DNA of 64,000 nt from a virus, in IMG/VR virus record IMGVR_UViG_3300028920_000035, positions 1 to 64,000 of that record, one strand, 5' to 3'. Position 1 is the first letter of the stretch. Every line of letters begins with the position of its first letter. Below are positions 1 to 7,783 of this stretch, piece by piece. Position numbers and translations under genes: made by a program. Under the pieces are notes generated by a model. The model did no database searches. It saw only the letters and a list, made by a program, of their open reading frames with translations, and was not told the origin of the DNA.

Positions 1-72
1 CCCTCATCTACCGCGGGGCGGGTGGAATTGCTCGGGGCACGAGTGCCCTTCTCTGGAGCATCCCCGATGTAA
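1..72 (+). CDS. possible 3' end of an upstream gene
   Basis: Frame 1 is open from the window edge to a TAA at 70-72, and the next gene can start at an ATG 17 bases later, the tight spacing used throughout this window. The 23 visible residues are not diagnostic. The alternative is that the next gene's own frame, which is also open to the window edge, is the coding one here. The sequence does not settle this. Confidence 0.3.
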   Translation, partial: PSSTAGRVELLGARVPFSGASPM

Positions 73-89
73 TTCGGGGGTCGAGCCTG

Positions 90-512
90 ATGTTCGGTGA
101 CCCCGTCGTCGAGCGGGCTCTACCCCCCATCAAAGCTATCCTCCCCCCACCCAAGCAGTTTCGGTATGGCCAGCGCCTGACTCGGGGGGGCCTGAGCATC
201 TACTTGTGCAATCAGGCGGGGCCCATCATCCCAGCCCACATCAGCTTCACCTTGTATCAAGTGCGATCGGATGGGTCCCGTTTTCGGGTGGGCCCCAAGG
301 ATCGAATCCCCGTCCCAGGCTCGATCGGCGAGTTCTACGTGACCGGGAGCGCAGGCGAGTGTGGGCAGCCTGGTTGTTGGCAGATCGAGTGGGTCGTCCA
401 ACAGAACGGATTGTCCCCTGTGCAGACCAGAAGGATGGACTTCTTGGTCGTTGATGCTGCGGCTTCCCCCTGCGACAATACTCCAAGGGTCAGGAAGTAC
501 GGGTGGAGTTGA
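90..512 (+). CDS. virion neck/connector beta-domain protein
   Basis: A 140-residue protein, if it starts at the ATG at 90, which has a G-rich stretch (76-80) nine bases upstream. The same frame stays open to the window edge, so a longer protein is possible. Residues about 22-125 form a beta-rich domain (RYGQRL, LSIYLCNQAG, a Gly-Cys segment, then FLVVDA). This pattern matches the first 105 residues of the next gene in order, so the two look like paralogues. Position just before head-tail completion genes suggests a connector or neck role. No enzyme motif is visible. The C-terminus, after VVDA, is short and basic. Confidence 0.6.
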   Translation: MFGDPVVERALPPIKAILPPPKQFRYGQRLTRGGLSIYLCNQAGPIIPAHISFTLYQVRSDGSRFRVGPKDRIPVPGSIGEFYVTGSAGECGQPGCWQIEWVVQQNGLSPVQTRRMDFLVVDAAASPCDNTPRVRKYGWS

Positions 513-515
513 ACG

Positions 516-1406
516 ATGAGCGTCGCATTGTATCGAGGTCAGCAGTTGGGTCCCACCGACCTGGACATCTACCTGGCGAATAGCTCTGGGCGCCCGACGG
601 ACGCAGCTGAGATCCACTACGCCCTGTACGACTTCACGACGGGCCAAGAAGTATTGCTGGGGGTGCCCCGCCGTGAGCCTGGGCACCCTTCCGTTGGCCA
701 CTACTACGCGAGCGTCGTGATTCCCCTCGATGCCCGGCTGGGTGACTATCGCATCCGGTGGACCTTTCGAGAGACCATCGGTGGGCCTGTTCAGCAGGTT
801 GTGCAGGAGTTCACTGTGGTGGACAAGGTGATTGACAATACCAGTGATCTCACGGTTTGCCAGCGAGCCATGGTTCATTCCCTGCGCATTCTGCTTCGGG
901 ACAACTCCCCGGACCGGAATTACCATTTCCGCCCACCCACCCACGAGAACACGATCACCCAGTACAACCGGGTCTTCGGTTTCATCTGGGAGGATGACGA
1001 ACTGGTTGAGTACCTTAATCGCGCGCTCGACATGATCAGCGCGGCCCCGCCGCGGACGGTCATAATGAGCTGTGAGCAGCTCTACCAGCAGTTTCCCGAG
1101 TGGCGGACCTTGGCGCTCAACGGGGCAATGATGCACGCGCTCATGGCGCTGACCCTCAACTGGATTGCCGACGAGTTTGACTACTCGATCGGTGGGGTCA
1201 GTTTGGCCATCGAGAAGTCGAGCAAGTACGAGAGTGCCTACGGAAACCTCCGGGACAGCTTCGAGTCTCAGCTGGAAAAGGCCAAGCAAACCATCAAGAT
1301 CGTCAAGGGTTTGCAGCAGCCTCGCTTTGGCACCGGCATACGTAGTGCGTTTGGCCCCTATGTAGGTCGAGGTGCTATGAGTCCCCGAAAGTTCGTGTCA
1401 TTCTAA
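516..1406 (+). CDS. virion neck/connector protein with N-terminal beta domain
   Basis: A 296-residue protein starting three bases after the previous stop. Residues 1-105 are a beta domain (YRGQQLGPTDLDIYLANS to EFTVVD) of the Ig-like type common at the N-terminus of phage structural proteins, and it resembles the preceding gene. Residues about 120-270 are mainly helical (WEDDELVEYLNRALDMI, then a long amphipathic helix near SFESQLEKAKQTIKIV). The C-terminal tail is Gly/Arg-rich. This beta-then-helical layout and the position fit a neck or head-tail adaptor subunit. The family is not certain. Confidence 0.7.
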   Translation: MSVALYRGQQLGPTDLDIYLANSSGRPTDAAEIHYALYDFTTGQEVLLGVPRREPGHPSVGHYYASVVIPLDARLGDYRIRWTFRETIGGPVQQVVQEFTVVDKVIDNTSDLTVCQRAMVHSLRILLRDNSPDRNYHFRPPTHENTITQYNRVFGFIWEDDELVEYLNRALDMISAAPPRTVIMSCEQLYQQFPEWRTLALNGAMMHALMALTLNWIADEFDYSIGGVSLAIEKSSKYESAYGNLRDSFESQLEKAKQTIKIVKGLQQPRFGTGIRSAFGPYVGRGAMSPRKFVSF

Positions 1407-1435
1407 GGGTATTGGTGGTGTAATTTTGGGGGTGT

Positions 1436-1684
1436 ATGTCCCCAGGAGGTGATCCGAAAGCCTTGTCCCGAGGGCGGCAAGGGGCAGCTCGAAAGAGGCG
1501 GCAAGGTGCACTTGAGCGGTGTATCTTCTGCAAACGTGACCCTGAGCATCACCACAGGGGGTGCCCCTTGGCCTCCAATTGCGATGTCCGACGGCGCTTG
1601 TTGCAGCGGCACCAAGTGGACTTGCTGCCGTTCATGATGGTGTTGAGGGTCTTGTCCAAATGCGAAAGCGGCGACGATGAGTGA
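1436..1684 (+). CDS. small Cys/His-rich protein
   Basis: An 82-residue basic protein with a possible zinc site: CIFC, then HHH, a Cys (CPL) and another Cys (NCD). Its stop overlaps the start of the next gene (ATG at 1677), a coupling typical of this window, which favours this frame over a second open frame at 1449-1637. A G-run (TTTGGGGGTGTATG) sits directly before the ATG. The function is unknown. A small virion assembly factor is possible but not shown. Confidence 0.5.
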   Translation: MSPGGDPKALSRGRQGAARKRRQGALERCIFCKRDPEHHHRGCPLASNCDVRRRLLQRHQVDLLPFMMVLRVLSKCESGDDE

Positions 1685-2015
1685 TGAACAGCAGTCAAAA
1701 CGCCTGACTCCCGATGATCCTCTCTCCCGAGAGGAGATGGCCCAGCTGGATCTGCTGGAGGATGCCTACCAGCAAGTGGGGCGGCGCATGCTCGACATTG
1801 AGCTGGAGAAGGTGCAAATACTGGCCGCGGGGCGTCGGTTGCGAGGGCAGCGGATGGAACTATTTGATAATATCCTCGTCAACCGGGGATTGGACCCGAA
1901 GACTCCCTGTGAAGTTGACCCTCGAACCCACCGGCTCCATGTCCTGGCAAGCCCCAAGGAGGAGTCCGAAGTTCCGCAGGAGGCCCCTCCGGAGCCTGAG
2001 TCCTCCAAGGAGTGA
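1677..2015 (+). CDS. small acidic helical protein
   Basis: A 112-residue protein whose start lies inside the end of the previous gene. Residues 15-75 form a continuous charged amphipathic helix region (MAQLDLLEDAYQQVGRRML, then a segment rich in Glu, Lys and Arg), which looks like a coiled coil. The C-terminus is a Pro/Glu-rich tail. Its place between two neck-region genes suggests a structural or chaperone role. I do not recognise the family. Confidence 0.6.
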   Translation: MSDEQQSKRLTPDDPLSREEMAQLDLLEDAYQQVGRRMLDIELEKVQILAAGRRLRGQRMELFDNILVNRGLDPKTPCEVDPRTHRLHVLASPKEESEVPQEAPPEPESSKE

Positions 2016-2049
2016 CCTGCGCTTCCATCTATGGCACCCTTCTTGAAGG

Positions 2050-3405
2050 ATGCCCTACGCGAGCCAACGAGATCGACGGCCTCACCAGCTCGAACTGGAG
2101 TCCACTCCGTGGCCCGTGGCCCCGCTCAATCTGTCCCTTCAGAGTGGCTACGAGCCTGGCGTCTACGAGCTGACCTGGGATAACCCGGCCTACCAGGGGC
2201 TGAACGCCAAGTTTAGCATTCTGGGGGTTAACCTCTATCGGAGTTTCGACAGTGAGTTCGGGCCCTACGAGCGGATCAGTGAGTTGCCGATTGGTGCCAT
2301 GTTTTGGCGGGACCGGACCGACGTGGTGGTCGTGCCGGACGAGGACGTGACCGGGAGCTTCATCATCAACGGGGTGGCGGGCAATCAATACCCAACGACC
2401 CACCGCTACGTTTTCCGCACAGCCGCCCCCATCGTCAAGTCCGGCAGTCAAGGCGTCCCAGCGCACGAGCCCACGGATGTGGTGGTTTGCATCGACGGCG
2501 TGCCGACGCGGGTCATCAACGTCCACGGTGAGCGCGGCGAAGTCGAGATTGACCCGGACCTCTACCACCAGGTCGCCACCCAGAGCGTCGAAGAGCGTGT
2601 CCTACCGGGGCCTGGGCGCCGGGTAACATGCACCTACCGGTGTATGAAGAACTTGCTCCGAACTGACCTGATGCGGCGGGTCTTCTATCGCATCACGACC
2701 GTGGGTATGGTGCCTTGCGACACCCCTTGCTCCGACCCAGCGTCTCTCTTGGAGACCCCCTTGGACCGGGCCGCCTTTACCTCGAACCACGAGGTCGAGA
2801 AGATCGATTGGGCTTGGTCTGAGGCCATTCGGCGCAACCGTTGGATTCTTGATCAGGGTGGCGAGCGGGTGAAGGTGTTCATCCGCAAGACCCATGGGCC
2901 TTCCTGTCCTTGTGTCCAGTTTGACCACCACAAGCAGCCCCAGAACGACTGTCATACCTGCTACGGGGTGGGGGTCTTGGGCGGCTATGAAGGGCCCTAC
3001 GACATCGTGATTGCCCCTGACGATGCCGAGCGTCGAATCGCTCAGCGGGAGACAGGACGTACGGTCGAGCACACCTATGAGGTCTTCACGGGCCCAAGCC
3101 CTATCCTTTCGATGCGGGATTTCATCTGCAAGGTCAACGGGGAGCGGTACTCGATCGGGCCAGTACGTTTCCCCAGCAACCGTGGCAACGTGCTCCAGCA
3201 GCACTTCAACATCGGTCACCTCGACGAGAAGGACATCCGCTACCAAGTTCCGGTCAGGCCTGTACTGATCGAGGGTGCCAACCGGGTCGTACCCTCAATT
3301 CCAGCGCATAATGCCCCACCCGAGATCCAGACGGAGAAGGGTAACATTCCGGATGAGCGGGAGTTGCGTGGGCACACCACCACCTGGAAGAATATAACCT
3401 ACTGA
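2050..3405 (+). CDS. putative neck protein with zinc-binding motif
   Basis: A 451-residue protein. Residues about 20-115 look like a fibronectin-III-type beta sandwich (VYELTWDNP, then VNLYRSFDSEFGPYERIS). Residues 286-308 hold a probable zinc site: C286 and C288, H293/H294, then C301 and C304 in a CxxCxGxG arrangement like the DnaJ zinc loop. The C-terminal part is beta-rich (NGERYSIGPVRFPSNRG). The stop shares one base with the next gene (TGATG), and that gene is a tail-completion candidate. A head-closure or neck role is inferred from position. A similar CxxCxGxG motif recurs in the gp25-like gene near 52.4 kb. Confidence 0.65.
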   Translation: MPYASQRDRRPHQLELESTPWPVAPLNLSLQSGYEPGVYELTWDNPAYQGLNAKFSILGVNLYRSFDSEFGPYERISELPIGAMFWRDRTDVVVVPDEDVTGSFIINGVAGNQYPTTHRYVFRTAAPIVKSGSQGVPAHEPTDVVVCIDGVPTRVINVHGERGEVEIDPDLYHQVATQSVEERVLPGPGRRVTCTYRCMKNLLRTDLMRRVFYRITTVGMVPCDTPCSDPASLLETPLDRAAFTSNHEVEKIDWAWSEAIRRNRWILDQGGERVKVFIRKTHGPSCPCVQFDHHKQPQNDCHTCYGVGVLGGYEGPYDIVIAPDDAERRIAQRETGRTVEHTYEVFTGPSPILSMRDFICKVNGERYSIGPVRFPSNRGNVLQQHFNIGHLDEKDIRYQVPVRPVLIEGANRVVPSIPAHNAPPEIQTEKGNIPDERELRGHTTTWKNITY

Positions 3406-3920
3406 TGATCGGGACCCCCACCATCAAGATCGCTGGCCGGGTCAACTTCAAGCCTCTGGTTCCAGACGCCATCACGGAGGACCTCGACACCAAGAAGGTG
3501 CTGAGGGCTCTGGGGCGAGAGATTGCTCGCCGGTTCAAGCGAGGCATTGAGGACGAACACTTCAGCAACGCGGCCAAGGACCGCCTGAAGGAATCGATTG
3601 GCATCAAGGTGGGCGACAGCAGCGTGACCATCGTTGCTAAGCACAAGGCGTTCCTGCCCTTGCTGGAAGGTCAAAAGCCTGGGCAGATGCGGTGGCTGGT
3701 CAAGGCCCAGCGGCCGATTCCCATCATTACCGACGATGGCGAACTAATCTTCCGCAGCGCGACGGCCCGCTCGATGGAGAATGGATCCTGGTACCACCCC
3801 GGCCGTGGGGGCACCACCTACCTTCAACGCGTACGCAAGGAGGCTCGGGCCGTTATCCGGGAGCGCATACGCCGGGAGCTACAGCGTTCGGTTCGTCGCT
3901 GGTATGTGAAGACAGGATGA
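3405..3920 (+). CDS. HK97 gp10-like tail completion protein (putative)
   Basis: A 171-residue basic protein. Helices near residues 28-70 carry ALGREIARRFKRGIED. A short beta segment follows (VTIVAKH), and then the turn WYHPGRGGTTYLQRV before a long basic C-terminal helix. Size, order of elements and the His-Pro-Gly motif before the last helix fit the HK97 gp10-like minor tail or tail-completion family, which joins tail to neck. It overlaps both neighbours by 1-4 bases. The assignment rests on pattern recognition alone. Confidence 0.6.
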   Translation: MIGTPTIKIAGRVNFKPLVPDAITEDLDTKKVLRALGREIARRFKRGIEDEHFSNAAKDRLKESIGIKVGDSSVTIVAKHKAFLPLLEGQKPGQMRWLVKAQRPIPIITDDGELIFRSATARSMENGSWYHPGRGGTTYLQRVRKEARAVIRERIRRELQRSVRRWYVKTG

Positions 3921-4492
3921 GTCATCGCGATGGAATCACCGTGGTGGGCCGCGTCACCGGAAGGCACCCAATCAAGGACCTGCGAACGGATATCCCATTC
4001 AATGTGGCGGTTACGTTCACCAACGACCAGAGGCTACGGTCTCGTGACCTTCAGATCGCTATCCAGCAGGGGTGGGTCACGGTTCTCGATGGGACCGTTC
4101 AGGCCAGCAACCACCTTCCACCCCCACCGGACTACCTCCCTGATGATCGGCTGGAGCGCCTGGAGAAAGAGAATCGGGAGCTAAGGGAGGAGCTGCTGGC
4201 CGAACGGGAAGAGAAGCGGGTCCTACGGTCGTCTCTGAACGCCCTCCAGAATCGCCTGGGCGATGTTTTGGCTGCGGTGGAGCGCCTGGGCCAGGGTCAG
4301 GTTGTCCAGGTCGTCCAGGGGGCGGTAGGCGCCCCCGCGGGTCCTGTGGGCGCCTCCTCCGCGCCCATGTACGTCCCCGATCTCGGGGCTGTGGAAGTTG
4401 AAGAGTCCCGGGTGGAGGTCGAGACCAAGGAGGGCACTTCCGTGTCGGCGGCACGCAACGCCCTCAAGAAACTCCGTTCGGGCCAGGCTTGA
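3917..4492 (+). CDS. coiled-coil protein of the neck region
   Basis: A 191-residue protein, taking the ATG at 3917 that overlaps the previous stop as ATGA. The frame is open further upstream, but that part runs through the previous gene and is compositionally unlike coding sequence. Residues 1-60 are a compact beta-type head (ITVVGRVTGRHPIKDLR). Residues about 75-130 are a strong coiled coil (LERLEKENRELREELLAERE). After it comes a Val/Gly/Ala-rich linker and a short basic C-terminus. No known family. Possibly an oligomeric virion component. Confidence 0.6.
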   Translation: MSHRDGITVVGRVTGRHPIKDLRTDIPFNVAVTFTNDQRLRSRDLQIAIQQGWVTVLDGTVQASNHLPPPPDYLPDDRLERLEKENRELREELLAEREEKRVLRSSLNALQNRLGDVLAAVERLGQGQVVQVVQGAVGAPAGPVGASSAPMYVPDLGAVEVEESRVEVETKEGTSVSAARNALKKLRSGQA

Positions 4493-4532
4493 CCTTCTTT
4501 TGATGGCGCCTCCCCTGGTGGGAGACCGTCTC

Positions 4533-5234
4533 ATGCATTCTACTCAGCGCCGCCTACTCCGCACCGCCCGCAAACTAGCTTGTGACTGTGGGGGAGGCGA
4601 TCAGATTGTCGATTCGATTGAAGCCGTATGGCAGGACCCCACCCAGTTCAGTCTCAGCAAGAACGGGCCCCCCTACTTCAAGCTCGCGTCCGAAGACGAC
4701 CGGGCAGGGATCGTTAAAGAAGCCGCTGAGCGGGCAGGTACCGCTAAGGAGCTGCTCAACTGGGTGGCTTCCTGGGATACAGTTGAAGCTCCCTACGCAC
4801 CGTTGGTCCACCTGCTTGTGATCTACAAGGCGGTTTTCCATATCCACCAGACCCACCATTGGCTGACCAGCGGGCCCTCGTACTATGGGGACCATTTACT
4901 GTTCCAACGGCTCTACGAAGAGCTGGACGACCTCATCGACGGCATTGCCGAGCGCTCCATCGGTTTGAATGGACCCATCGTCGATCCGGTCGACCTTGCC
5001 ATGCGGATCGGGATGGTGGTTAAGTTCATCTACCCCCAAGATCCGAACATGGACCCCTCGGAGTTGGCGGAACGAAGTCGATCGGTGGTTTTGATGGGCA
5101 TCCAAGCCATTCGCGTCGTCATCGAGCATTTGAAGTCCAAGGACTTGATGACTGCGGGCCTTGACGACCTTTTGCCTGCCCACGCAGGGGTCTTTGAGAG
5201 CCATGCTTACCTCACACGACAACGTGTGTCATAA
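4533..5234 (+). CDS. Dps/ferritin-like protein
   Basis: A 233-residue protein. The ATG at 4533 is chosen because GGTGGGAG lies nine bases upstream; the earlier ATG at 4503 has no ribosome site. Residues 109-141 align without gaps with the Dps ferroxidase segment: HW at 109-110, G114, H121, D136, E140 and R141 match E. coli Dps H51, H63, D78 and E82. The position equal to Dps D67 is Gln125. The end (GLDDLLPAHAGVFESHAYL) matches the last Dps helix. About 70 extra N-terminal residues precede the four-helix core. Dps proteins store iron and protect DNA as 12-mers. Here the ligand change leaves ferroxidase activity open. Confidence 0.75.
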   Translation: MHSTQRRLLRTARKLACDCGGGDQIVDSIEAVWQDPTQFSLSKNGPPYFKLASEDDRAGIVKEAAERAGTAKELLNWVASWDTVEAPYAPLVHLLVIYKAVFHIHQTHHWLTSGPSYYGDHLLFQRLYEELDDLIDGIAERSIGLNGPIVDPVDLAMRIGMVVKFIYPQDPNMDPSELAERSRSVVLMGIQAIRVVIEHLKSKDLMTAGLDDLLPAHAGVFESHAYLTRQRVS

Positions 5235-5264
5235 ACCCCCAAATCAGATCAGATAGGAATCCCA

Positions 5265-6308
5265 ATGCAGAAGAAATCGGAATCCGAACTGCCTGGCGTC
5301 GGTCTTGACGTCGGGACCATGAACCTTGTGTCTGCCCGGGAGACGGGTGACCCGAAGTCCCCTAAGACCGTCACCAAGAACGTAAGGGATGCCTTTCTCG
5401 ACCTTGACCCCGACGCCAAGCGAGCCCTCAAGATGAGTGGGGTCAGCTACATCGTGCACAAGGGCCGTCTCATCGTGCTGGGCGATTCTGCCCTGACGAT
5501 GGCGAACTTGTTCAAGCGCGAGGCGCGACGACCTCTGTCGAAGGGCGTCATCTCGGCGGGTGAGTTGGACGCTCAGGAGATCCTCAGCCGTTTGGCCTAC
5601 CACGTGCTGGCGGATCCTGTCATCGACGGTGAGTTTTGCTACTACTCGGTCCCAGCAAACCCTGTGGACGAGCAAGGCCAGAACACATTCTACCACCAAG
5701 AGGTGTTCCGCAAGATCCTGAGCAACCTGGGGTACTCACCAAAGCCGATGAACGAGGCCCAGGCCATCATCTTCAGTCAGTGCGCTGACTACACCTTCAG
5801 TGGGATTGCGGTGAGCTTCGGAGCTGGGATGTGTAACATCTGCCTGAGCTATCGAGCCACCACGGTGTTTTCGTTCTCGATCGCCAAGGGCGGTGACTGG
5901 GTGGACACCAACGCGGGCCACGCCGTGGGCAAGACAGCCTCCCAGATGTGTGCCCTCAAGGAAAAGGGCATTGACCTTTCTCCCACGACAGACGACCGCG
6001 AGTCCGAAGCGATCATGTTCTACCTTCGCGCGCTCATCGGCTATTGCCTGCGCGGGGTCGCTGACGAGTTCAACAAGCGCCGAGGGGATGTGGACCTACC
6101 TGATGCCATCCCTATCGTTGTGTCAGGCGGGACCAGCAAGGCGCACGGGTTCCTCGACCTCTTCAAAGAAGAGTTTCAAAGCCTTCGTCAGCAAGGATTC
6201 CCCATCAAAGTCAGTGACATTCGAGCGGCTACTGACCCGCTCACAGCTGTAGCCGAAGGGCTACTGGTGCTCGCTCGAGACGAGCACTCCGAGGAGAAGG
6301 AAGAATGA
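5265..6308 (+). CDS. actin/Hsp70-fold (ASKHA) ATPase-like protein
   Basis: A 347-residue protein with the ASKHA nucleotide-fold signature in order: phosphate-1 loop LDVGTMN (D15, G17, T18), connect-type NEAQAI at 163, phosphate-2-like VSFGAGMCN at 183-191, and adenosine motif VVSGGTSKAHGF at 285-296. The usual acidic residue starting phosphate-2 (DxGGGT) is Ser184, so hydrolysis may be weak or differ. Relatives in this fold include MreB, ParM and Hsp70; phage actin-like proteins can form filaments. The last 10 residues are acidic. It follows the Dps-like gene and overlaps the next by 4 bases (ATGA). Whether it polymerises cannot be told. Confidence 0.8.
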   Translation: MQKKSESELPGVGLDVGTMNLVSARETGDPKSPKTVTKNVRDAFLDLDPDAKRALKMSGVSYIVHKGRLIVLGDSALTMANLFKREARRPLSKGVISAGELDAQEILSRLAYHVLADPVIDGEFCYYSVPANPVDEQGQNTFYHQEVFRKILSNLGYSPKPMNEAQAIIFSQCADYTFSGIAVSFGAGMCNICLSYRATTVFSFSIAKGGDWVDTNAGHAVGKTASQMCALKEKGIDLSPTTDDRESEAIMFYLRALIGYCLRGVADEFNKRRGDVDLPDAIPIVVSGGTSKAHGFLDLFKEEFQSLRQQGFPIKVSDIRAATDPLTAVAEGLLVLARDEHSEEKEE

Positions 6309-7783
6309 TTCGATTCCCCAAAATCGGTCGTGTTTTTTCCTCCCCCGAGGCCCTCAAGCGGTATTTACAAGAGCATCCGAAGGCAGACCCTTCCAAGCAC
6401 TCTGTCAGGGGTAAGCCCAAGGGTGATAAGCCCAAGGGTGATAAGCCCAAGGACGATAAGGGGAAGGACGATAAGCCCAAGGACGATAAGGGGGAGGGGG
6501 AATCCAAGGGTGATGGGGGGAAGCCGGAAAAGGGGGCTCTCGATAGTGCTATTGATGAGGCCATCCACACTTTCCTCCGCCAGAAGAATCTGACCGAGGG
6601 GCAAAAGAAGCGCGTGCTGGAGCAGGCGATTTCTGACTCTGAGACGGAAAGCAAGGGAAAGGCCCGCAAACTGGTCAGGGACTTTTCCAAGGAAGAAGGG
6701 TTCGAGTCGCTGGAGGGACTGTCCAGTGCCGAACAAAGAAAGGTGATTGAAAGGGCATTGAAGATGGCAAACCAGCGTATTGCATCCCAGGCACAGAAGC
6801 TCGCATTGACAGACCCCAAGGCAGCCTATGATCTGTTGGATCAGGCATACTTTCCCACCGACAAGACCGCTCGTTTGAGAGTACTAGACCTTTCGGATGG
6901 GTATGCTGTGGAGGACACTGACGGAGGCATTTGGTGGCCTGATGACGATGCCCAGGAGGAGATTGCGGAGAGTCGAGACCCCGAACGATCTGCGCTTCAG
7001 ATGGCCCAGAGGCAGCCTCGTCGGGGCATCTGGAAAGATGCCGCTGTGCAGGCAGAAACCTTGGCATCTTCTAACCCCAAGGCAGCCTATGATCTGTTGG
7101 ATCAAGCCTACCTTTCCACCAACAACGCTGCCAAGGTTGCTCGGTCAGTACCCGATATTGATGTGGAGTTCGTAACTCCTCGATCCAACCAGGGTCAAAT
7201 GATCGAGGTTTCGTACTCTTTCTCAGCTGACGACGACGGTTACCTCTATAAGAAGGTGTTGAACCGTGGGTCAGGGAAGGTGACCTACTACCAGGTACAT
7301 GCTGAGGACGTGCGAGGTAAATGGGAGCCTTGGAACAGGGAACCTAAAGCTCGATTCAGGAAGCTGGCTGGTTTCTCCCAGAAGACGATGCGTGCTCACT
7401 TTGAGGAGTTCACCTACGAGGTGCTGAGTACGGTCTACGAGTACGTGGCCATGCTGCACCGTCGTATCAGCCGGCAGGAACGATTTCAGGATGTGCCAGG
7501 GTTCACCAACTGGGATATGTCCCAGAGCATCAGGGGATCCGGGAACGAAGCAGAGGGTCGTGTTTGGCTCAAGGGTGGCCTTGCCATGGACAACGGCATG
7601 GATGGTACCATCAACGTCAAGTTGACTCTGGTAGGTGATGGCGTGCAGCTCGAAGCACTGGACTATCGGACCTCTTTGGTGTCACGACGCTTCAAGTTGA
7701 CCAACACGGCATCCGGTATCGGCATGGCCGTGGGAGAGGCGTGGGAACGCAAGCTCACGGGTAGTGTGGATTACGGCGACTGA
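6305..7783 (+). CDS. Lys-rich repeat protein of unknown function
   Basis: A 492-residue protein. Residues 1-35 (FPKIGRVFSSPEALKRYLQ, then a HSV-type end) precede a low-complexity Lys/Asp/Gly/Pro run at about 36-75 built on KPKGD and KPKDD. Then come charged helices to about 165. The motif PKAAYDLLDQAY occurs twice, near residues 174 and 259, marking a duplicated segment. The C-terminal 200 residues look globular and mixed alpha/beta. It is translationally coupled to the actin-like gene by ATGA overlap, which suggests related function. I do not recognise a family. Confidence 0.7.
   Translation: MIRFPKIGRVFSSPEALKRYLQEHPKADPSKHSVRGKPKGDKPKGDKPKDDKGKDDKPKDDKGEGESKGDGGKPEKGALDSAIDEAIHTFLRQKNLTEGQKKRVLEQAISDSETESKGKARKLVRDFSKEEGFESLEGLSSAEQRKVIERALKMANQRIASQAQKLALTDPKAAYDLLDQAYFPTDKTARLRVLDLSDGYAVEDTDGGIWWPDDDAQEEIAESRDPERSALQMAQRQPRRGIWKDAAVQAETLASSNPKAAYDLLDQAYLSTNNAAKVARSVPDIDVEFVTPRSNQGQMIEVSYSFSADDDGYLYKKVLNRGSGKVTYYQVHAEDVRGKWEPWNREPKARFRKLAGFSQKTMRAHFEEFTYEVLSTVYEYVAMLHRRISRQERFQDVPGFTNWDMSQSIRGSGNEAEGRVWLKGGLAMDNGMDGTINVKLTLVGDGVQLEALDYRTSLVSRRFKLTNTASGIGMAVGEAWERKLTGSVDYGD
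6413..6493 (+). repeat. 15-nt tandem repeat encoding KPKGD/KPKDD
   Basis: About five imperfect copies of AAGCCCAAGGGTGAT and its variants (GGTGAT changed to GACGAT, CCC changed to GGG) lie in frame and code for a Lys/Asp-rich linker. The period of five codons is exact, so replication slippage would change linker length without a frameshift. Confidence 0.85.

Noticed and set aside
120-1289. 389-codon minus-strand open frame
   Set aside because: Mirror of two + strand genes, with composition typical of antisense frames.
1449-1637. alternative + strand frame in the small Cys-rich gene
   Set aside because: It does not couple to the next gene, whereas the frame at 1436 ends in the overlap with it.
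4398-4532. N-terminal extension of the Dps-like gene
   Set aside because: The extra residues overlap the previous gene, are Arg-rich, and lack a ribosome site; GGTGGGAG supports 4533.
6413-6493. possible CRISPR-like repeat
   Set aside because: There are no spacers; it is an in-frame tandem coding repeat.
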